Assembly: GCA_003524095.1 (NCBI GenBank)
Contig: DOEE01000001.1
Location: 62,001-126,000, forward strand
DNA length: 64,000 bases
From: Clostridiales bacterium
Lineage (GTDB): Bacteria > Bacillota > Clostridia > Christensenellales > UBA1242
Direction: 5' to 3'
Below the pieces are notes generated by a model that worked only from the letters and a program-made list of their open reading frames with translations, was not told the origin of the DNA and ran no database searches. This document shows, piece by piece, positions 9,096 through 18,713 of the stretch; position 1 is the stretch's first letter, and each line of letters begins with the position of its first letter. A program made the position numbers and the translations under genes.

Positions 9096-10082
9096 CTAAT
9101 ATTTTTTAATAAATTGCTTAAATAAAAAAATTCTATTAAAATATTTTATTTTTTCAAAATTACTTGCCCTTAGTGCCTTTATCACTTTGTTTTTGTATGT
9201 CTCATTATATAAATCTTCATATTGTTTTAGCCAAGCATCAAATTCTTTTAATTCGTATTTTACCTTTTTATCAAAATTATAAATTGCAATATAATCCTTA
9301 TATGTATATATTAAAACATTTACAACATCACTAGAAATCAGTTTATACTTATTTTCTTTTTTATTTAATAAGTTTAGAAATGTTATGATGTTATTACATA
9401 CCTTAATTCTATCCAGCCTATGTTTAAAGAAGCCTTGAGGACTTACACTTTGTCCCATTCTCCCTAATCTATACTGATATACTAAAAATGGAATATATTT
9501 GATTGTATCACAATTTGCGAAACTGTACAAATTATATTCAACATCCACATAAAAGCAATGTTCTTGCAATCTAACTTTTTTTATTTTTTCAGTTTTAAAT
9601 GTGATACTGTGCATAGCAAAAGCAAAATCTGACAATGATTCTATTTTAACAATATCTAAAGGTTTATTGGCACACATATCTACTTTCTTTACTTTATTTG
9701 AATGTTCATAAAAAAGGTTGTAATTACAAACTACACAATCAACTTCCAAGATTTTCAATTCTTTAAATAATTTTTCAAACTCCTTTGTATCAACCCAATC
9801 ATCCGCATCTACAACTTTAAAATATTTGCCCGTTGCTACTTTTAATGCTTCATTAATTGTTGAACCATGTCCACCATTTTCTTTATCAATAACTTTAAAA
9901 ATATTGGGATATTTATTCTCGTAGGATTTAGCAATATTAATAGAATTATCTTTTGAACCATCATTTACAATTAAAATTTCCAGCCCTTTTTCTGCTTCAT
10001 CAAATATAAATGATTCCAGGCAATGTGCCAAATATTTTTCCATATTATATGTTGGTATTACCACTGTTAAAACTTTTTTCAT
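9096..10082 (-). CDS. Family 2 glycosyltransferase
   Basis: 328 residues from the ATG at 10082 (a GTG five codons upstream is less likely, since the AGGTG serving as RBS overlaps it). The N-terminal GT-A fold begins TVVIPTYNMEKYLAHCLESF and continues ILIVNDGSKDNS, then GGHGSTINEALKVATGKYFKVVDADDWVD, where the D-A-D-D stretch is the metal/nucleotide-sugar binding DxD. The C-terminal 130 residues are helical and basic without recognised domains. It is the last gene of the leftward capsule operon starting at 15024. Donor and acceptor cannot be read from sequence. Confidence 0.88.
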   Translation of the reverse strand: MKKVLTVVIPTYNMEKYLAHCLESFIFDEAEKGLEILIVNDGSKDNSINIAKSYENKYPNIFKVIDKENGGHGSTINEALKVATGKYFKVVDADDWVDTKEFEKLFKELKILEVDCVVCNYNLFYEHSNKVKKVDMCANKPLDIVKIESLSDFAFAMHSITFKTEKIKKVRLQEHCFYVDVEYNLYSFANCDTIKYIPFLVYQYRLGRMGQSVSPQGFFKHRLDRIKVCNNIITFLNLLNKKENKYKLISSDVVNVLIYTYKDYIAIYNFDKKVKYELKEFDAWLKQYEDLYNETYKNKVIKALRASNFEKIKYFNRIFLFKQFIKKY

Positions 10083-10150
10083 ATTATCTTTTTTCACCTA
10101 TTATTTTTTCTTTAAAATCTTATTCTCTTTTTAACTTCTATGTACACTTA

Positions 10151-11248
10151 CTACAACCTTTCTTCTAAAATATCTGCTATTTGTTTACATGCAGTTCCAT
10201 CACCATAAGGATTTTGAGCATGGCTCATTTTCTCATATACCTCTTTATTTTCCAATAATAATTTAAAATTATCATATATTACTTGCTCATCAGTTCCAAC
10301 CAATTTTAAAGTGCCAGCCTTAATTCCTTCAGGACGTTCGGTAGTATCTCTCATAACTAGTACTGGTTTGCCAAGCGATGGGGCTTCTTCTTGAATACCG
10401 CCACTATCGGTTAGTATCATATAGCTACGTGCCAAAAAATTATGAAAATCAATCACTTCAAGTGGCTCAATTATTCTAATTCTATCGTCATCTCCAAGAA
10501 TTTTATTAGCTGTTTCTCTAACCACTGGATTCATATGAATTGGATAAATTACTTTTACGTCTGCATGCTCGTCAACTATACGTCTAATAGCCCTAAACAT
10601 ATTTTCCATAGGTTCACCCAAGTTTTCTCTACGATGAGCTGTAAGCATTATTAATTTGCTTCCATTCGCCCAGTCAAGATTTTCATTATAATAGTCTTCA
10701 CGTACAGTGGTTTGTAATGCATCTATCGCAGTATTTCCAGTAATAAACATTGTATTTGAGTCTTTGCCTTCATTTAATAAGTTTTGTTTGGATAATTCAG
10801 TAGGACAAAAGTTAAATTTTGAAATTATGCTTACTGCCTGTCTATTAAATTCTTCTGGCCATGGTGAATCCAGATTGTAGGTGCGAAGGCCTGCTTCAAC
10901 ATGACCAACAGGTATATGGCAATAGAAACATGCAAGTGCTGTTACAAAAGTAGTAGATGTATCTCCGTGAACAAGCACAACGTCTGGTTTTTCTTTATCC
11001 AATACCGCTTTAATTCTTTCAAGGATATTAACTGTCACATCAAAAAGTGATTGTTTATCCTTCATAATATCCAAATCATAATCTGGAATAACATTAAACA
11101 CATTTAAAACTTGATGCAACATTTCTCTATGTTGACCTGTCACACAAACTATCGTTTGTATTGTTTTTCTGGTTTGTAATTCTTTGACTAGCGGACACAT
11201 TTTTATTGCTTCTGGTCGTGTTCCAAATACCAACATAACTTTTTTCAT
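10151..11248 (-). CDS. wecB: UDP-N-acetylglucosamine 2-epimerase (non-hydrolysing)
   Basis: Interconverts UDP-GlcNAc and UDP-ManNAc in the cytoplasm, supplying ManNAc for surface polymers. 365 residues, family length. Motifs: VFGTRPEAIKMCPLVKEL at the N-terminus, VHGDTSTTFVTALACFY, GHVEAGLRTYNLDSPWPEE, LTAHRRENLGEPM, and LTDSGGIQEEAPSLGKPVLV. It overlaps the upstream GT32-like gene by 4 nt, so the two are translationally coupled. Also known as mnaA. Confidence 0.95.
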   Translation of the reverse strand: MKKVMLVFGTRPEAIKMCPLVKELQTRKTIQTIVCVTGQHREMLHQVLNVFNVIPDYDLDIMKDKQSLFDVTVNILERIKAVLDKEKPDVVLVHGDTSTTFVTALACFYCHIPVGHVEAGLRTYNLDSPWPEEFNRQAVSIISKFNFCPTELSKQNLLNEGKDSNTMFITGNTAIDALQTTVREDYYNENLDWANGSKLIMLTAHRRENLGEPMENMFRAIRRIVDEHADVKVIYPIHMNPVVRETANKILGDDDRIRIIEPLEVIDFHNFLARSYMILTDSGGIQEEAPSLGKPVLVMRDTTERPEGIKAGTLKLVGTDEQVIYDNFKLLLENKEVYEKMSHAQNPYGDGTACKQIADILEERL

Positions 11249-11976
11249 TTTTTATTCCTCTTACTTTTGTGTGCAATTATTCCAACCAATCCAAAAGTTA
11301 CAAAATTCAAACAAGATTTTATAATTTTTTTACATTTCGCCTTTCCAGTTAACCAACTCCCTGCAAACCAATGGATTGTATGCGTATTTGCCGTTATTCT
11401 TTTTTTATTTGTAATTAAATCAATTGGACAAAAATAATCTTTTGGATAAAAAACAACATCGCCACAATCGGTTAAAGTATTATTTAAGTTTAGCTTAGGA
11501 TACATTCTTTTTGTTGTATTAGTAATTTGAACAACATTAGTCTCCATATTAAATGAGCCATCTACATTTATAAACTCTTTAGTATCATAATCTTTTAAAA
11601 GTTCATTTACCCAAGCACCATGTTTTTCACTTGCCATAATTCCAGTCGGTATGGTATCTTTATCTTCATAACCCGAAAATGCTTTGTTATCTAAAAAATC
11701 ATCCAATGATTTAACAACTTCAACATCGGTATCCATGTAAATTCCGCCAAAGTCATACATAACTTTTAATCTAATATAATCTGAAACAAATGCCCATTTT
11801 TTACATTCATAAGCCTGCTTACAATACTTGTTTTGATTCACATCAAAAGTTTTTTCATCCCAACGCTTAATCTCATAATCAGGGCAATATTTTTTCCAAC
11901 TAGCAATACATTTTTCTGCTAATGGGGTCAATGGTTTACCACCTACCCACACATAATGAATAATTTTTGGTATCAT
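11245..11976 (-). CDS. GT32-like glycosyltransferase with DXD sugar-binding motif
   Basis: 243 residues. It opens with IPKIIHYVWVGGKPLTP, followed by the YDFGGIYMDTDVEVVKSLD block, the DXD-containing signature of the Gly_transf_sug/OCH1-like family of capsular transferases. A short basic, hydrophobic C-terminus may associate with the membrane. It lies 2 nt after the EpsG-like gene and overlaps wecB, so it belongs to the same operon. Family assignment is firm; linkage specificity is unknown. Confidence 0.87.
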   Translation of the reverse strand: MIPKIIHYVWVGGKPLTPLAEKCIASWKKYCPDYEIKRWDEKTFDVNQNKYCKQAYECKKWAFVSDYIRLKVMYDFGGIYMDTDVEVVKSLDDFLDNKAFSGYEDKDTIPTGIMASEKHGAWVNELLKDYDTKEFINVDGSFNMETNVVQITNTTKRMYPKLNLNNTLTDCGDVVFYPKDYFCPIDLITNKKRITANTHTIHWFAGSWLTGKAKCKKIIKSCLNFVTFGLVGIIAHKSKRNKK

Positions 11977-11978
11977 AT

Positions 11979-13139
11979 TTAAACTCCTAATCTATATGGC
12001 ACTACACCACAAGATAATTTTATTGAATATAAGTAATACATATATCCGAATGAAATAACATAAACCATTATGGTTGCTACCTTAAATACTTTTTTGTTAT
12101 AATGCAAACCTTTAACAAATAATGGAATTAAGATTGTAAGTATTACAAAATAATACATGGACACCCGTTGAAACAAAGTTTGTGCATTAATTATAAAGCC
12201 AAAAATTCTAATTAATGGAACAAAAACGAATATCATTAGGCAAAAATCATACAAATCTTCATTTTTTGCATTAAACCTAAGAAACTTGTTTTTAACCAAC
12301 CAAAATACTAAAAACATTCCAATTAATGAAAGCGAGTACAAATTATTAATCAAATCGGATTCAACAATAAATCCATCAATATTAACAAAATACTTGGTAT
12401 AATAATCCAGAGGAGTTAAAATTTCAAGTAATTTAAGAACTCCTGGCAATATTAATCCTACCAAAATTGTTAAAACTAAGATGTTTGCAAATAAATACCA
12501 TTTTGGCTTAAAGTAACGAATTGGCACTAGTATTAGACAACATAAGGCACTAACATGAAACAAACAAGCACAAAGAATCAATATAATACTAGAAATCCAT
12601 TTTTTGTCTCGTAGTTTAATTACTGCAAACAATATAATTGACATAGCAATTATTTGTCTCAAGGTATTTAGACTCTGAGCAAAAATCCCCAAGTTCACAT
12701 ATAAAATACATGACATTAATTTATTGGGGGATAATTTGTTAAAAAAAGTAACAAAGGATACAGAAGAAATCAATGCCACTATAAAAAGCAAAACCCTAAA
12801 GTCCATATTTAAAACCGCCAATACTGAATTTAAAAATGTGAACCCGAATTCTAATTTAAAACCGAAGGAATCTTTAAACAATAGGGATTTGTCATGGCAT
12901 AATTTGTCATAGTACATTTTATAGCTCAGTACGTCCATTCCTACTGTGTAGTGTCTAAATGTCGAAAACAACACTAATGCTATTATAGTAAGAATTCTAA
13001 ATTTAAAAAATACAGATATAAATTTATCCGAAAAAGTTTTGCATTCACTTATTTCTTTAACAATATTTTTTTTTGATAACGAGCGTTCCCATGCAAAATC
13101 TACAAATATTATTATCAATAAAAATATATATGGTAACAT
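11979..13139 (-). CDS. EpsG-type polysaccharide polymerase
   Basis: 386 residues with about 10 membrane helices. The extracytoplasmic RHYTVGMDVLSYKMYYDKL segment is the EpsG-family signature (R..xVGxDxxxYxxxY). EpsG proteins are Wzy-like polymerases that join repeat units outside the membrane. It directly abuts the upstream GT4 gene (stop and start adjacent) and is 2 nt before the GT32-like gene. The other membrane polymerase/ligase of the window is at 4384-5643. Confidence 0.82.
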   Translation of the reverse strand: MLPYIFLLIIIFVDFAWERSLSKKNIVKEISECKTFSDKFISVFFKFRILTIIALVLFSTFRHYTVGMDVLSYKMYYDKLCHDKSLLFKDSFGFKLEFGFTFLNSVLAVLNMDFRVLLFIVALISSVSFVTFFNKLSPNKLMSCILYVNLGIFAQSLNTLRQIIAMSIILFAVIKLRDKKWISSIILILCACLFHVSALCCLILVPIRYFKPKWYLFANILVLTILVGLILPGVLKLLEILTPLDYYTKYFVNIDGFIVESDLINNLYSLSLIGMFLVFWLVKNKFLRFNAKNEDLYDFCLMIFVFVPLIRIFGFIINAQTLFQRVSMYYFVILTILIPLFVKGLHYNKKVFKVATIMVYVISFGYMYYLYSIKLSCGVVPYRLGV

Positions 13140-14264
13140 CTAAATCTCCTTATATATTTCATTCAATTCTTTTCTAACATTTTCGATTGAATATTTTTTG
13201 GCCAATTCTTTGCTTCTATTGGACATTTGCTTTGCTAGATTAGAGTCTGACATAATACTCTTAATTACTTTTGAAAAAGCTTCGTAATCGTACTTTTCAC
13301 AAACAAAGCCATTTTCACCATTCTCAACTAAATCTTTATTCCCCCTAACGTTACTTGTAACAATTGGAAGCCCTAGATTCATTGCTTCGATTATAGAAAG
13401 AGTCAAACCTTCTTGAAGTGATGGCAAAAAGAATAAATCCGATGCATTCATGATATTGTTTACATCTTTGCGATAACCAAGCAATTCAACTTTGTCTTCA
13501 ATCCCAAGCTCTTTGATTTGGTTTTCAATTAATTGCTTGTCTTTGCCCGTTCCACAAACCAAAAACTTAATATCTTCGTCTTTTAGTTTTGCAATAGTTT
13601 TGAGCATGGTGTCATAATTTTTGCGTTTGATATATTCAGCACATGTAACAATTGTAAACTCATCTTTTAGCCCCAAATTTTTTCTCATTTGAACTTTAGA
13701 AATTTGTTCGTTGTCATATTTGGATTTATCGTAACCAATTCCATCAATCTTGAAAACTTTTTTTGCTTTCCATTTTTTTGCTGTGTTATAATCGTAATCA
13801 TTCATTGTAATTAGAATGGTTGTATATTTTGCTAAAAATTTTTCAATTGTTTTGTAAACAAAATTTTTAAGTTTGCTTGAACCTTCACAAAAAGAAAAAC
13901 CATGTGCTGTATAGATACAAGGAATTTTGAACTTTTTTGCAATAAGTCTTCCCATAACTGAACCTACAGCTTGTTGACAATAGATTAAATCATATTTTTG
14001 TTCTTTTTGTAGTTTTTTAAGTGCTTTGTAATGCTTAAACGTTTTGAAATTAAAAGGATTTCGTTGAAATGGAATTTCGTGACAAGTTAGTCCAAACTTT
14101 GTTTGAAGTTCATCAAACCAAAAACCAGTTTTGGCACATACGCACTCAACTGTATTTCCCATTGATTGCAAATCCTTGATATGTGGCAGTAAAAACTGCC
14201 AAATCATATTGTCCGTTGTGGCAATGACCATAATTTTTTTATTTGTTATCATTTTCTTCTTCAT
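13140..14264 (-). CDS. Family 4 glycosyltransferase
   Basis: 374 residues, GT-B fold. The N-terminal domain (KIMVIATTDNMIWQFLLPHI, with IYTAHGFSFCEG) resembles the capsular GT4 group, and the C-terminal Glycos_transf_1 domain has LFFLPSLQEGLTLSIIEAMNLGLPIV with the EGxxxxxxE retaining-enzyme signature and a following RGNKDLVENGENG. The start overlaps the 3' end of the sugar transferase gene by 26 nt. It probably adds the second sugar to the lipid-linked unit begun by its neighbour. Confidence 0.9.
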   Translation of the reverse strand: MKKKMITNKKIMVIATTDNMIWQFLLPHIKDLQSMGNTVECVCAKTGFWFDELQTKFGLTCHEIPFQRNPFNFKTFKHYKALKKLQKEQKYDLIYCQQAVGSVMGRLIAKKFKIPCIYTAHGFSFCEGSSKLKNFVYKTIEKFLAKYTTILITMNDYDYNTAKKWKAKKVFKIDGIGYDKSKYDNEQISKVQMRKNLGLKDEFTIVTCAEYIKRKNYDTMLKTIAKLKDEDIKFLVCGTGKDKQLIENQIKELGIEDKVELLGYRKDVNNIMNASDLFFLPSLQEGLTLSIIEAMNLGLPIVTSNVRGNKDLVENGENGFVCEKYDYEAFSKVIKSIMSDSNLAKQMSNRSKELAKKYSIENVRKELNEIYKEI

Positions 14265-15024
14265 CTATTTGTTGGTCTTGATGCAAACTCTCATCAAAGG
14301 TTACTTGACCTTTGTGTTTTTGTGAGATTATTTCGTTAGATTTTTTTAGACCTTTATCGTATTGTTCCTGGGTTATTTGATTGGTTTTAAGCAAATAATC
14401 CGAATAATAATATTCTCTTTTTGTGTTCCCAGCCCCACTTGCTGCACTATCTGATTTAAACACTGCAAACACCGTTTTGAAAATTATTTTGATGTCTGTT
14501 GACAACTTAATGTTTTGAGAATATTTTTCGTCCGCTTCAAAAATTTGTTCCCAGCTAGACTCACTACGACCACCAGATATTTGAGATGGACTAGTAAGTC
14601 CCGGTCTTACGGAGTAGGCTTTTTTGATAACATCATCCGAATAAAAGACCATATCTTTGACAAGTCTTGGTCTAGGGCCAACTATAGACATGTCTCCTTT
14701 GAGAATATTAAATAACTGTGGAAGTTCGTCGATTGAAGTCTTTCTCAAAATCTTTCCCCACCAAGTAATTCTGTCCTTGTCCGGCAAGAGATTTCCGTCT
14801 TTGTCTTTTTTGTTGGTCATTGACCTAAATTTGTAAAGCACAAAAATTTTGCCGTTTTTACCTGGTCTATATTGTCTCAAAATTGGACTAAAACCGATGA
14901 AAATTAGCGACAACAAGTATGTAAGTATTAAAATTGGAGATAATATGATTATCGCCAAAAAAGATAGTATAAAGTCGAAAAATCTTTTGAAGAATTTTTC
15001 GTAAATTCCATGTTTTTGTTTCAT
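14239..15024 (-). CDS. Undecaprenyl-phosphate sugar phosphotransferase (priming enzyme)
   Basis: Initiates repeat-unit synthesis by transferring a sugar-1-phosphate to undecaprenyl phosphate. I choose ATG 15024 (GGGAG seven bases upstream), giving 261 residues; a GTG at 15078 is possible but lacks a better RBS. One N-terminal hairpin helix (FILSFLAIIILSPILILTYLL) precedes the bacterial sugar transferase catalytic region with LYKFRSMTNKKDKDG, LRKTSIDELPQLFNILKGDM and SIVGPRPRLV. It is the short monotopic type without the multi-helix N-terminal domain. First gene of the leftward capsule operon. The C-terminus has an acidic/Gln-rich tail of about 40 residues not usual in the family. Confidence 0.92.
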   Translation of the reverse strand: MKQKHGIYEKFFKRFFDFILSFLAIIILSPILILTYLLSLIFIGFSPILRQYRPGKNGKIFVLYKFRSMTNKKDKDGNLLPDKDRITWWGKILRKTSIDELPQLFNILKGDMSIVGPRPRLVKDMVFYSDDVIKKAYSVRPGLTSPSQISGGRSESSWEQIFEADEKYSQNIKLSTDIKIIFKTVFAVFKSDSAASGAGNTKREYYYSDYLLKTNQITQEQYDKGLKKSNEIISQKHKGQVTFDESLHQDQQIDEEENDNK

Positions 15025-15408
15025 AACTCCCTTAACCTTTTGTTTTGTTATGCAAAGGTCTAACTCCCCCTTTTGCACAACTTAATAACAATTTAATTAT
15101 TTAAATATTGTATATTAGACAAAAATACACTGTGTAATTTTAGCACCAAAAGACAATGCTTGTCAATGATTTTATCTTATTTCCAAAAATTAGTAAAAAT
15201 CTAATTTTAAAACCATATTAAAGATTTCAAAAACTTAACAAAATTTTAACAACCCCAAAAAGCGTGTTTTAATCTTAAAATCATCTCATTGTAAACCTAC
15301 TCTAAAATGAAATATATATCTTAAAACCCATAAAAATTATTAATTAAGTCCAAAAATCTACATAAAATACCCAAAAAATACATATATTTAATTAAAACAA
15401 AAGGGGCT
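15025..15408. other. 384-bp AT-rich intergenic region upstream of capsule operon
   Basis: Very AT-rich, divergent between the priming transferase and the 15409 gene. It presumably contains promoters for both. Many near-hexamer matches occur, but none stands out enough to name. No RNA gene, repeat or conserved ORF seen. Confidence 0.5.
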
Positions 15409-15753
15409 TTGGATATTTTGAGAAACAAGACAAAATTAGAGTTAATTGACAATTATATTGACATATTCAAGATAATTTTTTGTTGCAAACAAACTATTCT
15501 TGGCGCATTAGACGAAAAAGTCGTCTTAAAGTATGAACAAATATTAATGTCCACACTAAATCTCAAAAATAGTTATGAAGAAATGTTTAAAGCCCTAAAA
15601 ATGTACGACACAGCATTTTTAATATTAAAAAAAGACCTAGAAAACGCACTTTCTAAGTCTAAAAACATGAATGCAACCAAAAATTATGATGATTTAATTC
15701 TGTCAAAAACAAAAATTGAAAATGTATTAAAATCCGCAATCAACAAAGTTTAA
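15409..15753 (+). CDS. Hypothetical helical protein
   Basis: 114 residues, mostly amphipathic helix (IDIFKIIFCCKQTILGALDEK, then KSYEEM-type heptads), no membrane segment, two adjacent Cys near residue 25. It opens with a TTG codon; AAGGGG lies only a few bases upstream of TTG 15409, and a second TTG at 15418 has better spacing, so the start is uncertain. Monocistronic and convergent with folD. No family recognised. Confidence 0.55.
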   Translation: MDILRNKTKLELIDNYIDIFKIIFCCKQTILGALDEKVVLKYEQILMSTLNLKNSYEEMFKALKMYDTAFLILKKDLENALSKSKNMNATKNYDDLILSKTKIENVLKSAINKV

Positions 15754-15787
15754 CTTTTTTATAATCTAAAAATTTAATTTATGCCAA

Positions 15788-16630
15788 TTAATTATTTAGC
15801 AAACTTTCGGCACTTTCGACTGTTTGAAGCAAAAGCGAATTGATTGTCATTGGGCCAACTCCTCCCGGAACTGGAGTATATGCCGAAGAAATTTCTTTGG
15901 CATTTTCTAAGTCTATATCCCCCACATTTCCTTCGTTATAACCAGCATCAACAAGCACAGCACCAGGTTTTATCCATTCGGCTTTTATGAAGTTTGCAAT
16001 ACCCACACAACCCACAACTATATCGGCGGTTTTTACGATGTCGCTTAAGTTTTGAGTTTTTGAGTGGCAAATTGTAACTGTGCAGTTTTCATTCAAAAGC
16101 AGCATAGCAACCGGCTTTCCAAGAATGGCACTCCTTCCAACAACAACAGCATGCTTTCCAGCAAGTTCGATATTATATGCTTTCAAAATTCGAATAATTC
16201 CATAAGGCGTTGCACATTTGTATGCTTTCTCTCCCATAGAAACTTTTCCAAAAGACCAACTATTAACCCCGTCTACATCTTTTTGCAAAGAGATTTCGTC
16301 AAAACAGCGTCTTTCGTCGATTTGTTTTGGCACTGGATGTTGAAGAAGAATTCCACAAACCTTGTGGTCTTCATTTAAGTCTCTAATAACTTCAAGCAGT
16401 TCGTCAGTAGTTGTGTTTTGTTCTAAGTGAATTATTTGAGATTCAAGACCAATTCTTTCACAAGCCTTAGCCTTCATCTTGACATAAGTAACACTAGCAG
16501 GATTGTCTCCAACCAAAATTGTTGACAAAACCGGTTTGAAACCAAGCCTTTCCACAAGCACTTCCACTCGCTTTTTTAGTTCTACTTCAACTTTCTTAGA
16601 AAGTTCTTTTCCGTTTAAAATTTCAGCCAT
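15788..16630 (-). CDS. folD: Methylenetetrahydrofolate dehydrogenase / cyclohydrolase
   Basis: Bifunctional cytosolic enzyme of one-carbon metabolism that makes 10-formyl-THF from 5,10-methylene-THF with reduction of NADP. 280 residues from ATG 16630, which is 7 nt after GGAG; an ATG two codons earlier sits too close to the RBS. Conserved blocks: YVKMKAKACERIGL with the catalytic Lys, GILLQHPVPKQIDE, KDVDGVNSWSFGKVS, the NADP site VVVGRSAILGKPVAMLLL, and PVPGGVGPMTINSLLLQT. Stands alone between convergent and divergent neighbours. Confidence 0.96.
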   Translation of the reverse strand: MAEILNGKELSKKVEVELKKRVEVLVERLGFKPVLSTILVGDNPASVTYVKMKAKACERIGLESQIIHLEQNTTTDELLEVIRDLNEDHKVCGILLQHPVPKQIDERRCFDEISLQKDVDGVNSWSFGKVSMGEKAYKCATPYGIIRILKAYNIELAGKHAVVVGRSAILGKPVAMLLLNENCTVTICHSKTQNLSDIVKTADIVVGCVGIANFIKAEWIKPGAVLVDAGYNEGNVGDIDLENAKEISSAYTPVPGGVGPMTINSLLLQTVESAESLLNN

Positions 16631-16787
16631 GTCCATACTCCAATTTCTTTTTAGTTTAACAAAGTTTAAATGAAATTACAAACAACTTTTATACTTGTTT
16701 TAAAATATATTTAAAAACACTCACGTCAAACGAATAAACAAATATGTTTTTACAAAAAATATATAAAAAGCAAAATTTAGGATATGT

Positions 16788-17597
16788 ATGGAAAAGAAAG
16801 GAACAATAATCTGTCTTATAATTATTGGCGTGATACTACTTAGTGCTGTGGGTTATATAATTTTTTCGGGAATAACCGCAAACGAATATAATTATGTCTT
16901 GCTTGAAATCAATCCAAAGATTGAATTCTTGTGTGACAAAAATTTTAAAGTGGTTAGTTTTAGACCTTTAAATTACGATGCCGAAGTGTTAATGGTTGGC
17001 GTGGAATACAAAGGCATGGATATAAAAGATGCCACAAGCGACTTTGTGGACATTTGTGCAAGAGCGGGATATATTGATGTTGATGGTCAGGATAATGCAC
17101 TAAACATTACAATTATTGATGGCATCACCCAAGCACTTGATGTACATGTAACACAAAACATTTATTCTCATCTTAGAAAACAAGAAATACTTTGTGCTGT
17201 GGTCGAAAACTACGAAGACCGACATATGTTTGACGAAAAAAAGAAAAACCAAGTCTGCTGTCCTAATAAGTACAAATTAATTAAAACCATGCAAACATAC
17301 TTACCGGACAAAACTGTAAAAGAGTTAAATCAATTGAGCGAAGTAGAACTCATTGACATAGTTAATAATATTCACAGTGAATACAAATTTGAACCAACTC
17401 AAGAACAAATTGAACTCAAAACCAAACTCATTGATTTGAATAGAGAAAAGTACAACTCCCACAAAGAAAAGATAACAAACAAAACACAATCTGAGTTTGG
17501 CCAAAAATTTGATAAATACCAAAAAACCAAGGCACAAAATTATATGGTCAATTTTGATAGTTCATATAATTATTGGCAAGACAAAAGATATTCTTGA
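16788..17597 (+). CDS. RsgI-like membrane protein lacking the N-terminal anti-sigma domain
   Basis: 269 residues. A single TM helix at residues 8-28 is followed by an extracytoplasmic domain whose core, EINPKIEFLCDKNFKVVSF..LNYDAEVL with a later GYIDVDG, matches the middle domain of RsgI anti-sigma-I factors (the D.NPSIE..xN...V....N.da pattern). In RsgI this follows a cytoplasmic N-terminal SigI-binding domain, but here only seven residues precede the helix. No sigma-I gene is adjacent. The C-terminal 90 residues are Lys/Gln-rich and helical. I infer a sensor or structural protein derived from RsgI rather than a functional anti-sigma factor. Confidence 0.65.
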   Translation: MEKKGTIICLIIIGVILLSAVGYIIFSGITANEYNYVLLEINPKIEFLCDKNFKVVSFRPLNYDAEVLMVGVEYKGMDIKDATSDFVDICARAGYIDVDGQDNALNITIIDGITQALDVHVTQNIYSHLRKQEILCAVVENYEDRHMFDEKKKNQVCCPNKYKLIKTMQTYLPDKTVKELNQLSEVELIDIVNNIHSEYKFEPTQEQIELKTKLIDLNREKYNSHKEKITNKTQSEFGQKFDKYQKTKAQNYMVNFDSSYNYWQDKRYS

Positions 17598-17642
17598 CAA
17601 TAAATATATACCTATTGACAAATAATATTAATAATCAAAAGT

Positions 17643-17672
17643 AAAAGACTCTACTTGTTTGGTAGAGTCTTT
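17643..17672. terminator. Rho-independent terminator
   Basis: AAAGACTCTAC / GTAGAGTCTTT stem with a 7-nt loop between the RsgI-like gene and convergent dnaI-like gene. A-run and T-run on the two sides suggest use in both directions. Confidence 0.8.
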
Positions 17673-17768
17673 ATTGTTTTTTAATAATATTATATTTTAA
17701 ACCTTACAAAAGTTAACACCGTCATACAAATTAACTCAGTATTCAAAGATTACACTAATAACATTAAA

Positions 17769-18701
17769 TTATTTTTCATCAAGTCCAACTCTCAAATCTT
17801 TGCCTTCCATTTTGATTTTTAGACTATGTTTTTTGTGCATTAATCTACTAAATATTCTCTCTCCATAAACGTCTTGAATTTGTGCTAAATTCAAATTGGT
17901 TGTAATGACTGTTTTTTTGTGATTCAACATTCTTTCGTTCAAAACCAAATACAAATATTCGTTTGTTACATTTTTAATTTTGTTCTCACTTCCTAAATCA
18001 TCTAAAAACAAAACATCACAATTGAGATACACATCAACAATATCCGACTTGTCGTCGAGCGATGCACAATGATATTTAAGCATGTCTTGATTAAAACTAA
18101 AAGCAGTTGCATATTTGACAACTTTGTTAGTCTCAATACAAAGTGATGCCATACACTCTATAAGATGAGTTTTTCCAACACCCGTATCCCCCACTAGTAG
18201 AATTGTATCTACAGGGGTACTGTCTATATTCAAGACAAACTTTTTCATTTTGTCATAAATTGTTTTGATTTTTGTTTTGTCTTTGAAACAAGAGTAGTCA
18301 TCATTAAATTTTGAAAAGTTATCCAAATTGATTCCACTAAGCGAGGCAAGCACTCTACTCATTTCATTTTTTAGACACTCACAATCCTTGCCACCAACAA
18401 CTCCTGTGTCTTTGCAAAGTTTACAATTATACTTAGGCTTCAAATCCGATTTTAAATAACCATTTTCAACAAGCAGTTTTGCAATCTCGTCACGATTTGA
18501 ATTGTATTTATCTCTCAAACCTTTTGCACTTTGTCCAGCGACTTCTAATTTTGCAATTTCAACAATTAGCATTTTGCACTCGACAAACAAGTCCCTAATT
18601 TTTTCAATTTTCAAAACTTCGGACAAAGTTTTTTCAGCCTTGTCTTCTACTATCATTTTTTTCTTAAGAATATTTTTAAGAGCAATACTTCTTATATCCA
18701 T
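17769..18701 (-). CDS. dnaI: Primosomal helicase loader ATPase (DnaI/DnaC-like)
   Basis: AAA+ ATPase that loads the replicative helicase. 310 residues: a helical N-terminal part, a Cys cluster CKLCKDTGVVGGKDCEC (around residue 105-125) that likely binds zinc as in DnaI, Walker A GDTGVGKTHL, Walker B LFLDDLGSE, and sensor/arginine region ITTNLNLAQIQDVYGERIFSRL. It lies 12 nt downstream of the DnaD-domain gene, the arrangement found in many Bacillota where the two proteins act together in primosome assembly. Confidence 0.9.
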   Translation of the reverse strand: MDIRSIALKNILKKKMIVEDKAEKTLSEVLKIEKIRDLFVECKMLIVEIAKLEVAGQSAKGLRDKYNSNRDEIAKLLVENGYLKSDLKPKYNCKLCKDTGVVGGKDCECLKNEMSRVLASLSGINLDNFSKFNDDYSCFKDKTKIKTIYDKMKKFVLNIDSTPVDTILLVGDTGVGKTHLIECMASLCIETNKVVKYATAFSFNQDMLKYHCASLDDKSDIVDVYLNCDVLFLDDLGSENKIKNVTNEYLYLVLNERMLNHKKTVITTNLNLAQIQDVYGERIFSRLMHKKHSLKIKMEGKDLRVGLDEK

Positions 18702-18713
18702 AATTTCTCCAAA

